Shown piece after piece: positions 1-9,770 of a DNA stretch of 64,000 nucleotides. Positions within the stretch are counted from its first letter, which is position 1. Each line of letters begins with the position of its first letter. The DNA comes from Xenopus tropicalis. Lineage: Eukaryota > Chordata > Amphibia > Anura > Pipidae. The notes beneath the pieces were generated by a model that ran no database searches, was not told the origin of the DNA, and saw only the letters and a list, made by a program, of their open reading frames with translations. The DNA lies in the NCBI RefSeq assembly GCF_000004195.4, contig NC_030683.2, forward strand, positions 5,993,845-6,057,844, written 5' to 3'. Made by a program: the position numbers and the translations under genes.

Positions 1-182
1 GTGAATCCTCCAGCCGTTAGTCACTGACCTTGATCCCCAGGCCGGAGCTCCTCTTTACTGATAAGGGCACATCTTCAGCCCCTTCTCAATGGCCATTTCA
101 GAGGCTCGGGGTTGTGCATGGGCAGCAGTATAGGAAAATTCACAATTTTTACCCTATTGTGCGCACATTTGATCCTGAGCAG

Positions 183-509
183 TTATTCCAGACAGGCACA
201 CAGTACCCACGTAGCCAAAAGGGCCACTAGGAAGCAGCCGGAGATGGTGGCATTGTTAGGAGTATACTCTGAGCCAATGCAGCCACGAAGAGGGAAAGTG
301 GCCTGGAGAACAAGGTTATTGATAGGAATCACAAAAGGGGTGCCGGGCAAACAGCCCCCCACAGTGATATTCACTTTGCTTGTTTCTACTAAATCAAAGA
401 TTAGAAACCTGTAGGCGAAGGAGAAGGCAAACTGTATTTCACAAGTGCAACGTTGATGGCACGGGGAGAGATTCTGGGCACATTCCTTACTGCAATTTCT
501 CCAAAACAA
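183..509 (-). other. Unidentified cysteine-rich ORF with hydrophobic tail, possible exon or pseudogene
   Basis: The ORF reads in a coding-like way: a Cys-rich start (NCSKECAQNLSPC), two N-glycosylation sequons (NIT, NAT), a GGCLPGTPF motif, and a hydrophobic C-terminus (CFLVALLATWVLC) just before the stop. That tail could be a GPI-anchor signal or a membrane segment. The layout recalls the last exon of a small secreted or GPI-anchored protein, but I do not recognise the family. Possible acceptors lie inside it (near CCTACAG and TTGATTTAG), so only the C-terminal half may be exon. No partner exon was found upstream. It could be a chance ORF or a gene fragment nested near the 3' part of fam204a. 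Confidence 0.3.
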
Positions 510-1060
510 CTGTCGGATGACTCCATATCAGCCCGTGGCTACCCGCTACAATGTCTTGGGTGTGGGTTCCTGCCTAATAGTGTCCAGAAACCATAAGATC
601 TGCTTGTTTGGTGAGGTCGCCAAATGAGCAGGTCTATCCACAGATATGCCAAAAGGTGGCCAATATCGGAGTAGGACCCATTGAAGTGAGCTGATGCTCA
701 CTTCAATGGGTCCAATTGCCGGTTTGACATCTACCCAGTTGTAAGCCAGATATTGGCCGTGCAGGCCCGTTTGGGTCCCTTATACACTGGCAGAAATGTT
801 GCCAAAATGGTCTGAAAGACCTGAATGGGCAGCTGAAGTCTGCCAGTATGGCCACCTTAAGAACTGCACTTCCTGGGGGTATGTGTTACAGGAACCAGGC
901 TTTCAACTCACTGAAATAGCCCTATTGTAGGCAACAGCGGGCATCTTACAACAAGCAAAGTGGGCAAACCACCTGCACCCCATGTGCCAGGGCCCGAACA
1001 GTACACACTGAAAACAAGGCATTGTGGGGGGGAAAAAAAGAAAGTAGCACATCTCATATG
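510..1060. repeat. Degraded interspersed-repeat sequence with a perfect hairpin
   Basis: No gene is visible. Phrases such as 'ATTGGCCGTGCAGGCCCGTTTGGG' in shortened form resemble the body of the MITE at 1108-1434, so this is probably an older relative. It contains a perfect 18-bp inverted repeat at 674-691 / 696-713 with a 4-base loop. Confidence 0.45.
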
Positions 1061-1107
1061 GGGCCATACACCAAGGAGTATGGGGCAATACACCAAGGGG
1101 TAAATGT

Positions 1108-1434
1108 CCCCATACACAGGCCGATGCGCTCGCTTGGCGACATGTCGCCAAGTGAGCGGATCTTCTCCCAGATCCCCACCTACAGGTGGCCGATATCGGG
1201 AGAATCCAGGCTAATTTGATCGAATTATAAGGCCAGGTATAGGAAAAGTTGGTCCGGGGATGATGAGGTCCCCGATCCGACTAGATTTTCTAACCTGCCC
1301 GATCGAGATCTGGCCAATTTCAGGCCGGATATCGGTCGGGCAGGCCCGTCGGTAGTGCCCATACACGGGCCAATTAGCTGCTGAATCAGTCTAAGGGACC
1401 CATATCAGCAGCTACAATTGGCCCGTGTATGGGG
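1108..1434. mobile_element. Nonautonomous DNA transposon (MITE), frog type
   Basis: The ends are inverted: CCCCATACACAGGCC at the left and GGCCCGTGTATGGGG at the right. Inside are two further symmetric blocks: a near-perfect palindrome at 1127-1158 (one mismatch, CATG centre) and a hairpin at 1358-1433 whose arms repeat the terminal sequence. There is no transposase ORF. I recall this family as common in Xenopus. Units of the 22-bp minisatellite lie on both sides of it. Confidence 0.7.
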
Positions 1435-1440
1435 ACCTTA

Positions 1441-2019
1441 AGGGACAATACACCAAGGAGCAAGGGGCAATACACCAACGAGTAAGGGGCAATACACCAA
1501 GGAGTAAGGGGCAATACACCAAGGAGTAAGGGGCAATACACCAAGGAGTAAGGGGCAATACACCAAGGAGTAAGGGGCAATACACCAAGGAGTAAGGGGC
1601 AATACACCAAGGAGTAAGGGCAATACCAAGGTAAGGGGCAATACACCAAGGAGTAAGGGGCAATACACCAACGAGTAAGGGGCAATACACCAACGAGTAA
1701 GGGGCAATACACCAACGAGTAAGGGGCAATACACCAAGGAGTAAGGGGCAATACACCAAGGAGTAAGGGGCAATACACCAAGGAGTAAGGGGCAATACAC
1801 CAAGGAGTAAGGGGCAATACACCAACGAGTAAGGGGCAATACACCAACGAGTAAGGGGCAATACACCAACGAGTAAGGGGCAATACACCAAGGAGTAAGG
1901 GGCAATACACCAAGGAGTAAGGGGCAATACACCAAGGAGTAAGGGGCAATACACCAAGGAGTAAGGGGCAATACACCAAGGAGTAAGGGGCAATACACCA
2001 AGGAGTAATGGGCAATACA
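1441..2019. repeat. 22-bp minisatellite, about 26 copies
   Basis: The unit contains GGGCAATACACCAAGGAG plus TAAG. Two alternating variants (AAGGAG and AACGAG) occur in blocks. Two stray copies lie at about 1061-1102 on the far side of the MITE. Long minus-strand ORFs here (repeating LLGVLPLTPWCIAPYS) are products of the repeat and not genes. Confidence 0.95.
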
Positions 2020-2240
2020 GGAATGGACAGACAGTATGGAAGGATATACAGAAACAAGGAAGATGTTGGTTGACCAAAGCCAAAGAGAGGAGGAGAATGG
2101 GCCCCCCAATTGAAAGGACACCTCTGTCAGCCAATCAGCATGGGAGGTGTTGCCCCCACGTTTAGCCTGAGACCCCCGTCTCTGGCTGGCGTGCTGCAGA
2201 GAACTCGCTATATACCAACAGTGGTGGTGTTTCCAGCAAT

Positions 2241-2610
2241 GTCTTTATCTCCGTTCTTAGTAAGAAAGCTTATTAACACGCTTTGAACTTAAAATCACAT
2301 TTACAATTATGTGCCATCAACAGTTTTATAAGCTAATTAGAAAAAAAAAGATTAATTAATGACTAGCCTGCTAATAAAATGGCAATCATGAAGAAAGAAT
2401 CCAAGGGTGCTAAGCTTCAACTACCACCAATTAAGAGCTAATTACAAACAAATTATATATGTGTTTTGCTGTGGGCTTTAATTTACTAAAATGGTTTTAA
2501 TTAAAAGAGAAAACATGCTGATTAATTTGACTGCAGAAAAAATCTACAGTATAAACCGAGCATTGTCTCTCTGTAATTAGACTTGTAACGGCCAAATCTC
2601 TCCTTGCATT
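2241..2610. other. AT-rich unique block resembling a conserved noncoding element
   Basis: This non-repetitive sequence is dense in homeodomain-type cores (TAATTA, ATTAATTAAT, CTAATTAC) and has no ORF. The texture is that of vertebrate developmental enhancers. No comparison could be made, so constraint is inferred. It lies downstream of exon 5, inside or beyond intron 5 of fam204a. Confidence 0.4.
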
Positions 2611-2920
2611 TCTCTGTCTGTCAGGCGATACCGGATGCTGCCGCCAAACGCGCCGGCGCTGCTCTTCCCTTTAATGGCAGTTATTATCCGCCATCTGCTC
2701 TACAGCCGATCCCAAGAGCTGACACACTCGGCCCGATCCTTCATACAAATAATAATGCCATTTCCAACCCAAAGCCTCAGAGAGCGCTGGCTATTTGGCC
2801 TTTATAACTATGAGGCGCCGCAGTCATCTGCCCAAAGTATCTGAATCTGCCACATGTATGGGGGTCACTGGGCTTGGGGATATACTGACCTGCACCTCCA
2901 TGCAGTGCTCTATATGATTT
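2611..2920. other. Unique noncoding sequence
   Basis: This is moderately GC-rich unique sequence without splice-bounded ORFs. Short ORFs on the plus strand have no family resemblance. It runs into the first unit of the 133-bp array. Confidence 0.4.
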
Positions 2921-4064
2921 CACTGACTGCTAATATCCTTATCATTTACAGTAGGGGGTACATTATCCCTTATAATACATGAGTGATACTCAGAGTTCCC
3001 TGTATAACTCAGCCTGCAGCCTTGTGCCTTTATATGGGGGGCACAGAACCCCTCAGTGACTGCTAATATCCTTATCATTTACAGTAGGGGGTACAGTATC
3101 CCTTATAATACATGAGTGATACTCAGAGTTCCCTGTATAACTCAGCCTGCAGCCTTGTGCCTTTATATGGGCACAGAACCCCTCAGTGACTGCTAATATC
3201 CTTATCATTTACAGTAGGGGGTACATTATCCCTTATAATACATGAGTGATACTCAGAGTTCCCTGTATAACTCAGCCTGCAGCCTTGTGCCTTTATATGG
3301 GGGGCACAGAACCCCTCAGTGACTGCTAATATCCTTATCATTTACAGTAGGGGGTACAGTATCCCTTATAATACATGAGTGATACTCAGAGTTCCCTGTA
3401 TAACTCAGCCTGCAGCCTTGTGCCTTTATATGGGGGGCACAGAACCCCTCAGTGACTGCTAATATCCTTATCGTTTACAGTAGGGGGTACATTATCCCTT
3501 ATAATACATGAGTGATACTCAGAGTTCCCTGTATAACTCAGCCTGCAGCCTTGTGCCTTTATATGGGGGGCACAGAACCCCTCAGTGACTGCTAATATCC
3601 TTATCATTTACAGTAGGGGGTACATTATCCCTTATAATACATGAGTGATACTCCGAGTTCCCTGTATAACTCAGCCTGCAGCCTTGTGCCTTTATATGGG
3701 GGGCACAGAACCCCTCAGTGACTGCTAATATCCTTATCATTTACAGTAGGGGGTACATTATCCCTTATAATACATGAGTGATACTCAGAGTTCCCTGTAT
3801 AACTCAGCCTGCAGCCTTGTGCCTTTATATGGGGGGCACAGAACCCCTCAGTGACTGCTAATATCCTTATCATTTACAGTAGGGGGTACATTATCCCTTA
3901 TAATACATGAGTGATACTCAGAGTTCCCTGTATAACTCAGCCTGCAGCCTTGTGCCTTTATATGGGCACAGAACCCCTCAGTGACTGCTAATATCCTTAT
4001 CATTTACAGTAGGGGGTACATTATCCCTTATAATACATGAGTGATACTCAGAGTTCCCTGTATA
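2921..4064. repeat. 133-bp satellite array, about 8.6 copies (forward)
   Basis: Each unit starts near GTGACTGCTAATATCC and includes CAGTAGGGGGTACATT and a GGGGGGCAC run. Units are 133 bp, or 130 bp where three Gs are missing, and are almost identical to one another. The same unit recurs in the opposite orientation at 35745-36660. Confidence 0.95.
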
Positions 4065-5638
4065 ACCTGTATATGGCCTCAGTGACACACTGCCTGAGTT
4101 AAGCTAAATAGGGGCTATACTTTAATAGTTCAGGGCTGGAAACCAGTAGAACCCCCCAGCAGTCTGCACTCAGACAGATTAAGATTTCCCAAGTGGGTTC
4201 TCCCCCTCTGCTGAGCTAAAAGCCCCTAAGCGTTGCTGTCTGACAGAAATGCATTTGCCTGGGACTCTCTATATTAAGGCAAAGGCAATTAAATGAGGGA
4301 AATTATATGCTGTTACTCAGTGATCCTGGGAGAGACACAGGTACCCCCGACTGCTCTTCCCTAAGGTCATACATTATTAGACATTCAGGCACCCCTATAG
4401 GTCTAAAGTGCACCAGTCTGTGTTGCACCGGGGGCGACGCTGGGCCCCGACATGTCTCTGTGTCATTACAAGCTTGTTATCCTTCTATCATCCTCTCAGC
4501 TCTCACTTGGGAAATATAAATATTTTCTTACTTATGTCCAACCAGCACCTACATACCTCATTCCCCCTGCTGTACATGAGTAAGGATCCTGAGCCCTATT
4601 GCCCTGTATCAGCTTGCATGGCTGCCCCAGGGGCTGCACAGTATATGATCCGGGTCACTTCCCAACCTCGGCCGCTGGCGTGGCCCCATCTCACTCTCTG
4701 TAACCGGCGGCTTGTAATCAGGACGTGTAATTATCCCGGCATTAGGGATCTAAATAAACAAACAGCCGCTGCTGGGCCTTCTGCGCTGAACCGACGCCAT
4801 CTTGGTACTGATCGGCGGTGTTTGGTCAGAGGGGATAAAGGCTTATAGCAAAGCTGCGCTTCTAAGTCTTCTAATCGGGACCCCAGGCAAGCGATGCACT
4901 GCTGTGTGAGGAGCGATAACGCACTGCGCCTTCAAATTGACCGACGTGTAATCTCTCGGCAAAGAGAGACCCTGCCAAACGGTTACAGAGACAGCTCACA
5001 AGGTCACGTCTGCCTCCCAAAGGTTGGGGTATTGCCCTGACTGATCAGCGGCCGATATATTGTCCGGTTACCTGGTTCATGTGTTTATCTGGCAAAGGGT
5101 TAACCCCCCCCCCGCGCGCATCCCACTATGTTTGTATGATTTGTTTTCCCGGCCGCGCTCTCGCCCATCAAAGCGCTCCCTTCCAAGCCACTATTTAACG
5201 GCTTAGAAATGTTATACAGCAGAAATTAGTCTCACCTATTAGCACAGGAACTGGATTAAAGCTCCCTGAGATCTCTGCCCCACAGGGGGGGCTTTATCAG
5301 CGTGTTCCAGTAGCTGCGGGTTTTTGGGGGGAAGAAGTGTCGGCGCGGCGGTGAGAGCACTCGTACGACTGTGGGGCAGCGGCGCTTCAGGGCCAGCGCC
5401 TGGGGGTGCAAAGAGAGAGGCGACTTGTTCCTGTACTGACGGACTAGTGCCGAGGGGCTGTAACCAGGTGAGACCCCGTGTAACAACATTTAGCTTCCCT
5501 TCCTTATGGGCAGGGAGATTCTCAGCGGGCAGAGATACCCCCCCCCCACCCCGTGTAAACTGATGGCCAATGTCATGCCAGGGCCGGGCAGGGATGTGCA
5601 CCACTGGCCTTCAGTAAGGGGACGGGCTGAACAGAAAG
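4065..5638. other. Unique noncoding sequence with CNE-like and CpG-rich parts
   Basis: No coding exon was recognised. 4690-4860 has short motifs of enhancer type (TGTAATCAGG, TAATTATCCC, CGCCATCTTGG). 5240-5480 is CpG-rich and contains a strong plus-strand donor-like site CAG|GTGAGA at 5467/5468, antisense to fam204a. No ORF or partner exon supports a transcript. It includes fam204a intron 5 sequence if the gene continues past position 1. Confidence 0.4.
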
Positions 5639-5840
5639 TAACAATAATATATCATTGGAGCCTCACTGAAGAATAGTTTTTGGCTGCCGGGGTCAGTGAC
5701 CCCCATTTGAAAGCTGGATAGAGGCAAAAGAAGGCAAATAATTAAAAACTATAAAAAAATAGATAATGAAGACCAATTGCAAAGTTGCTAGGAATAGGCC
5801 ATTCTATAACCTACTAATAAAAAGGTGAACCACCCCTTAA
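5639..5840 (+). mobile_element. Dispersed frog repeat ('GGCTGCCGGGGTCAGTGACC' family), copy 1
   Basis: The order AGTAACAATAA, GGAGCCTCACTGAAGAATAG, GGCTGCCGGGGTCAGTGACC, CATTTGAAAGCTGG and AGGTGAACCACCCCTT is shared with copies at 43650-43920 and 57280-57560, and in reverse at 62411-62570. It is nonautonomous with no ORF. Confidence 0.75.
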
Positions 5841-6372
5841 TAGTTATTAAAAAATTGTAATTGTTAGTGCCCAGTAACAGTAACCGTGCCAATTGCCCTA
5901 GCAGCTTATGTGGGTAACTAGGGGCATTCTGACACCACCTCCGGGGCTATTAATAACTGTGGGCATTTTAGCACCCAAAATCACCCTGTGTGCCCCTGCC
6001 CCTCACATATAAAGGGGGTGCACGTGCTGTCCATACGTAACTAACACGCTCATGTATACGCCTAGTAGGCACATAGGGGCGCCCAGGCCCAGAACGGTGG
6101 GGTTGTGTCAAAGGGGGGGGTCGAGGGGGGGTAATTATAACCTGATACCTGTAAGTAAAACTGGGGCAAACCATGCCCTATGAGTGACTTCCTGCGCAGA
6201 GCTACACTCACAGGAAGTCCAGCTGAATAAACCGATACACACAGAAGGATAAATGGAGAAAGGGGGCGTGTCTGTGTGTGCCAAATGCATCAATGCAACC
6301 TGCTGCATCTGTTGCACAGGGACACGGTGCTGCTTTGCTCCCCGGGGCAGAGGGGGAATGGAATGTACTTGC

Positions 6373-6462
6373 CTCGCGAGTGGCCAATCTGTCGCTGAGT
6401 TTCTCAGCCGTTTCCATGTCTCCGAGCGTCACTGCGGCGTCTATGCTCTGCTCCAGGCGCGA
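6373..6462 (-). CDS. fam204a: fam204a coding exon 5, followed by a GC-AG intron
   Basis: Thirty codons read SRLEQSIDAAVTLGD, then METAEKLSDRLATRE. This matches the family's L-E-x-x-I-D-x-A-V then K-A-E-x-L-S-x-x-LATRE helical segment. The acceptor is TTCTATTGCAG with a CTGATTAAC branch-point-like sequence upstream. The donor is GAG|GCAAGT, the consensus for the minor GC-AG class, instead of GT. Phase is 0 at both ends. The next family segment (L-G-V-K-I-A-K and a C-terminal W-G-F / MGYM tail) was looked for on the minus strand down to position 1 and not seen. The 3' end of the gene is therefore probably outside the window, and intron 5 is at least 6.3 kb. Confidence 0.87.
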
Positions 6463-6693
6463 CTGCAATAGAACAGGAATCCTGCTCGTTAATCAGTTGG
6501 GGGTTAATAGTAGAGGCCAAATCTGCCCACACATGCTCAGATCTGGTTGTAAGATCCAAGAAGCAAACCCAGGGAACAAAGCAAGTGGGATAAACGTTAG
6601 CAATCATTTCATACTGGGCACAGTATGGGCCCCCTCCCCCCCGGGGTCACAGCCCCCAATAAGGAGCCAGATAACTGCATTACTAACTGGTAC

Positions 6694-6793
6694 CTTTTTC
6701 ATGACTTTCTGACAAACAGGAGGCTCAAACTGCTCATGGATTCCAAAGTACGGCTGGAGGGCCTCCAGGGCCTTTATTTCCACGGGAGATGGG
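6694..6793 (-). CDS. fam204a: fam204a coding exon 4 (YFG core)
   Basis: This exon reads PSPVEIKALEALQPYFG followed by IHEQFEPPVCQKVMKK. The spacing of YFG, a short acidic turn, and F-x-PP followed by a basic tail is the most characteristic segment of the FAM204A family as I remember it. The acceptor is TGTACTTTCAG|C and the donor AAAAAG|GTACCA. The exon is 100 nt, starting with one base of a split codon and ending in phase 0. It is separated from exon 5 by a normal 231-bp intron and from exon 3 by an intron almost completely occupied by a minisatellite. Confidence 0.88.
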
Positions 6794-6848
6794 CTGAAAG
6801 TACAGACACAAAGAACTCAGGAGCACAGATACTCTCAGGGGCAAACCT

Positions 6849-7965
6849 GGGACCCCTACATACCGGGCTCTGTGGGACCCCTACATACCGGGCTCTGTGG
6901 GACCCCTACATACCGGGCTCTGTGGGACCCCTACATACCGGGCTCTGTGGGACCCCTACATACCGGGCTCTGTGGGACCCCTACATACCGGGCTCTGTGG
7001 GACCCCTACATACCGGGCTCTGTGGGACCCCTACATACCGGGCTCTGTGGGACCCCTACATACCGGGCCCGTGGGACCCCTAATACCGGTCCGTGGGACC
7101 CCTACATACCGGGCTCCGTGGGACCCCTACATACCGGGCTCCGTGGGACCCCTACATACCGGGCTCCGTGGGACCCCTACATACCGGGCTCCGTGGGACC
7201 CCTACATACCGGGCTCCGTGGGACCCCTACATACCGGGCTCCGTGGGACCCCTACATACCGGGCTCCGTGGGACCCCTACATACCGGGCTCCGTGGGACC
7301 CCTACATACCGGGCTCCGTGGGACCCCTACATACCGGGCTCTGTGGGACCCCTACATACCGGGCTCTGTGGGACCCCTACATACCGGGCTCTGTGGGACC
7401 CCTACATACCGGGCTCTGTGGGACCCCTACATACCGGGCTCTGTGGGACCCATACATACCGGGCTCTGTGGGACCCATACATACCGGGCTCTGTGGGACC
7501 CCTACATACCGGGCTCTGTGGGACCCCTACATACCGGGCTCTGTGGGACCCCTACATACCGGGCTCTATGGGACCCGTACATACTGGGCTCTATGGGACC
7601 CGTACATACTGGGCTCTGTGGGACTCCTACATACCGGGCTCTGTGGGACCCCTACATACTGGGCTCTATGGGACTGGTACATACTGGGCTCTGTGGGACC
7701 CGTACATACTGGGCTCTGTGGGACTCCTACATACTGGGCTCTGTGGGACCCCTACATACCGGGCTCTGTGGGACTGGTACATACTGGGCTCTTTGGGACT
7801 CCTACATACTGGGCTCTATGGGACTGGTACATACTGGGCTCTTTGGGACTGGTACATACTGGGCTCTTTGGGACTGGTACATACTGGGCTATATGGGACC
7901 CGTACATACTGGGCTCTGTGGGACTGGTACATACCGGGCTCTGTGGGACCCCTAAATACCGGGCT
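6849..7965. repeat. 25-bp minisatellite filling fam204a intron 3, about 45 copies
   Basis: The unit contains ACCCCTACATACCGGGCTC. A central block uses the CTCCGT variant and the distal third degenerates (GGACTGGTACATACTGG). The array occupies about 94% of the 1188-bp intron, leaving about 55 bp at the acceptor side and 16 bp at the donor side. Large plus-strand ORFs (up to 390 codons) are frame-cycling repeat translations. Confidence 0.95.
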
Positions 7966-7981
7966 GCTCACATTACTTTAC

Positions 7982-8027
7982 CTTTGCGACGGCTCCGGAT
8001 CCCCTGTGCAACTTCCTTTAGATTTGC
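7982..8027 (-). CDS. fam204a: fam204a coding exon 3 (46-nt micro-exon)
   Basis: The acceptor TTTGTTATTTTCAG and donor AAAG|GTAAAG bound a 46-nt exon. It completes the split Gly codon from exon 2, reads KSKGSCTGDPEPSQ, and leaves two bases for exon 4. It fills the poorly conserved linker between the basic patch and the aromatic core, where the human protein also has a Ser/Glu-rich linker. Exons 2 and 4 cannot be joined in frame without it (phase 1 against phase 2), which is the main support. Its donor lies only about 16 bp from the end of the 25-bp minisatellite in intron 3. The exon is too short to be recognised by coding content alone. Confidence 0.82.
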
Positions 8028-8361
8028 CTGAAAATAACAAATAGACAACTGATAGCTACAGTCATCGTGTTTATTGATATTTATCGAGTTTCTCTATAAA
8101 GTTTAAGCAAAACAATATGGCAGCTCCCACCCTCCCATAGGCATGAATCAAAATACATAGAGAGTAGGAATATTATTGCCCCTATTAGCCCCATACTATA
8201 CATGTACGGGGCAATGTGTGGGTGCAATCATTGGTACAGTCTGTGCCCGGGGGAATACCGAGAGTCACCCAGACACAACTTATAAGAAGCCCCTCCCCTG
8301 CGGATCCCAACTGGATCTCTGCTAACATGGGGCAGAACTAAAACAGAACCCGAGGGCCCAC

Positions 8362-8449
8362 CTTTACGGTTCCTGCGCCGTCTCCTCTTCTCTTTTTGGT
8401 TGCCCTGCGCCTTTAACTGGCACCGTTTCTTTTGGAGATCCAAAAATTT
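8362..8449 (-). CDS. fam204a: fam204a coding exon 2
   Basis: This 88-nt exon begins in phase 0 with KFLDLQKKRC and ends in a Lys/Arg-rich run (KEKRRRRRNRK), leaving one base of the next codon. The family has a K-F-x-x-L-x-K-K segment followed by a basic patch at the same place. The basic run suggests nucleic-acid contact or nuclear localisation, which is inference only. The acceptor on the minus strand has a good pyrimidine tract ending TTATGACAG, and the donor is AAG|GTGGGC. The phase fits exon 1 (0) and exon 3 (1). Confidence 0.87.
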
Positions 8450-8639
8450 CTGTCATAAGAAGAGATAAAAAGAAAAATGGCTGAATTCTTACTTGATCAG
8501 AAGCCACATCCATTGGGTACCCAAATACCCTGTAATAACACTTTCTTTATTTTCCATCTCTCTACCATTAAATCCACTACCTCGTTGCTAGGATAAATGG
8601 TGCCCTAACAACCAGACTGTTACATTTCAAAATGACAAA

Positions 8640-9007
8640 TATCCCTTTTAACCAAAGGGTAAGTGTGTGAGCTCCCATGATGCATCAGGAATGAGACCTG
8701 AGCCCCTACTAAAGGCTTCACTGTCAGTGAGTTAATAAAGTGATGGGAGAGGTGAGTCCGGGCCCCAGGGGCCCCTGGCACGCTGAGCTTTATTATCTTC
8801 CCCAACATCTGCAGGGAAGCGGCCATTAATCTCTCATTCTGTCAGGTTCTGACCCGGGGAGGCTCGGGTTTCAGGGGCGATACGGACGCACGGCTCATCA
8901 GTGATTTATTTTCGGGCAGCTCCATCTTTATTAGCCTAATTAGCCCATAAACTTCAATGGCATTCCCTTCCTCCGGGATCAGGGCATATTTATTATTAGT
9001 GACACTA
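8640..9007. other. CNE-like block in fam204a intron 1
   Basis: This unique sequence contains GCGGCCATTAATCTC, ATTAGCCTAATTAGCCC and TGATTTATTTTC. The motif density suggests a regulatory element, which is inferred. A poly-C tract (about 9008-9026) ends it. Confidence 0.3.
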
Positions 9008-9026
9008 CCCCCCCCCCCCCCCCCCA

Positions 9027-9770
9027 GCTTACAAGAGCAATTGCTGTCAGAGGTGGAATCTACCACTCAGGGCTAATTGGGGGGCAGGAGATCAGCACAG
9101 CAAAGGCAAATACCATTGTAGCATTAAAGGGCCAGTAACATGTTGGTTATACAGGACTTGTACCTCTAGGACATGGACGGGCCCATTTATATAGGGCTAG
9201 GCACTAAGGGCCACAGGATCCCAGTCTATAGGGGCCCCCATTGGGCCTGAAGAAAGGTTCTGAATGTCACACACGTTAGGCCCATGTTCTATTCGCTACT
9301 GGCGCAATTGGAAAGTGAAGTTCCCCTTTACACATGAGTTAGATGTTAAGTGAGTGAATATGTGGGGCGGGGGGCCCTCCAGCTGTGAGTGCACAAAGGC
9401 ACCGGAGGGGCAGCGAGTGTCACTGGTACATCAGCCTGAGATCAATCAGCACCCCCGCCCAACGGTGATAAGGATATAAGAGTAGCTGCGCCATTATACA
9501 TGGCTGATCTTTCACGTACCGGGACATCATCGCCGCGCCTTCAGATCCTTTAATGTCAGCAGATTGGCACGGCCACGGCAATTAGCCACATGTCTGATGC
9601 CAACGAGCCACCCTCCTTCATCCCCCCAGCTGGCAGATCCTCCTCACACAACTGCAACTCTCTCTAAACCTTATGCCCCAAACCTCCCAAAATACATAAA
9701 ATCTAATGTTATATTTGCTATAAGGTATAAAAGTGGGGATTTATTGTCCTTATATTTAGCTAAAAAGTCC
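9027..9770. other. Intron 1 unique sequence
   Basis: No exon was found here. 9480-9600 has a mixed GC-rich/AT-rich enhancer-like texture (CACGTACCGGGACATC, TGTCAGCAGATTGGCAC). Otherwise the region is unremarkable. Confidence 0.35.

Noticed and set aside
1386..2134. Minus-strand ORFs of 220-240 codons (VYCPLLLGVLPLTPWCIAP repeats)
   Set aside because: All three frames are open with the same peptide cycling, because the 22-bp unit lacks stops on this strand. No splice, start or family support.
5324..5563. Plus-strand first exon ending at CAG|GTGAGA (5467/5468)
   Set aside because: A strong donor in CpG-rich DNA, but no start, partner exon or similarity was found, and it is antisense within the probable fam204a gene body.
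6872..8044. Plus-strand ORFs up to 390 codons
   Set aside because: Translation of the 25-bp minisatellite. They run antisense across intron 3 and exon 3 of fam204a.
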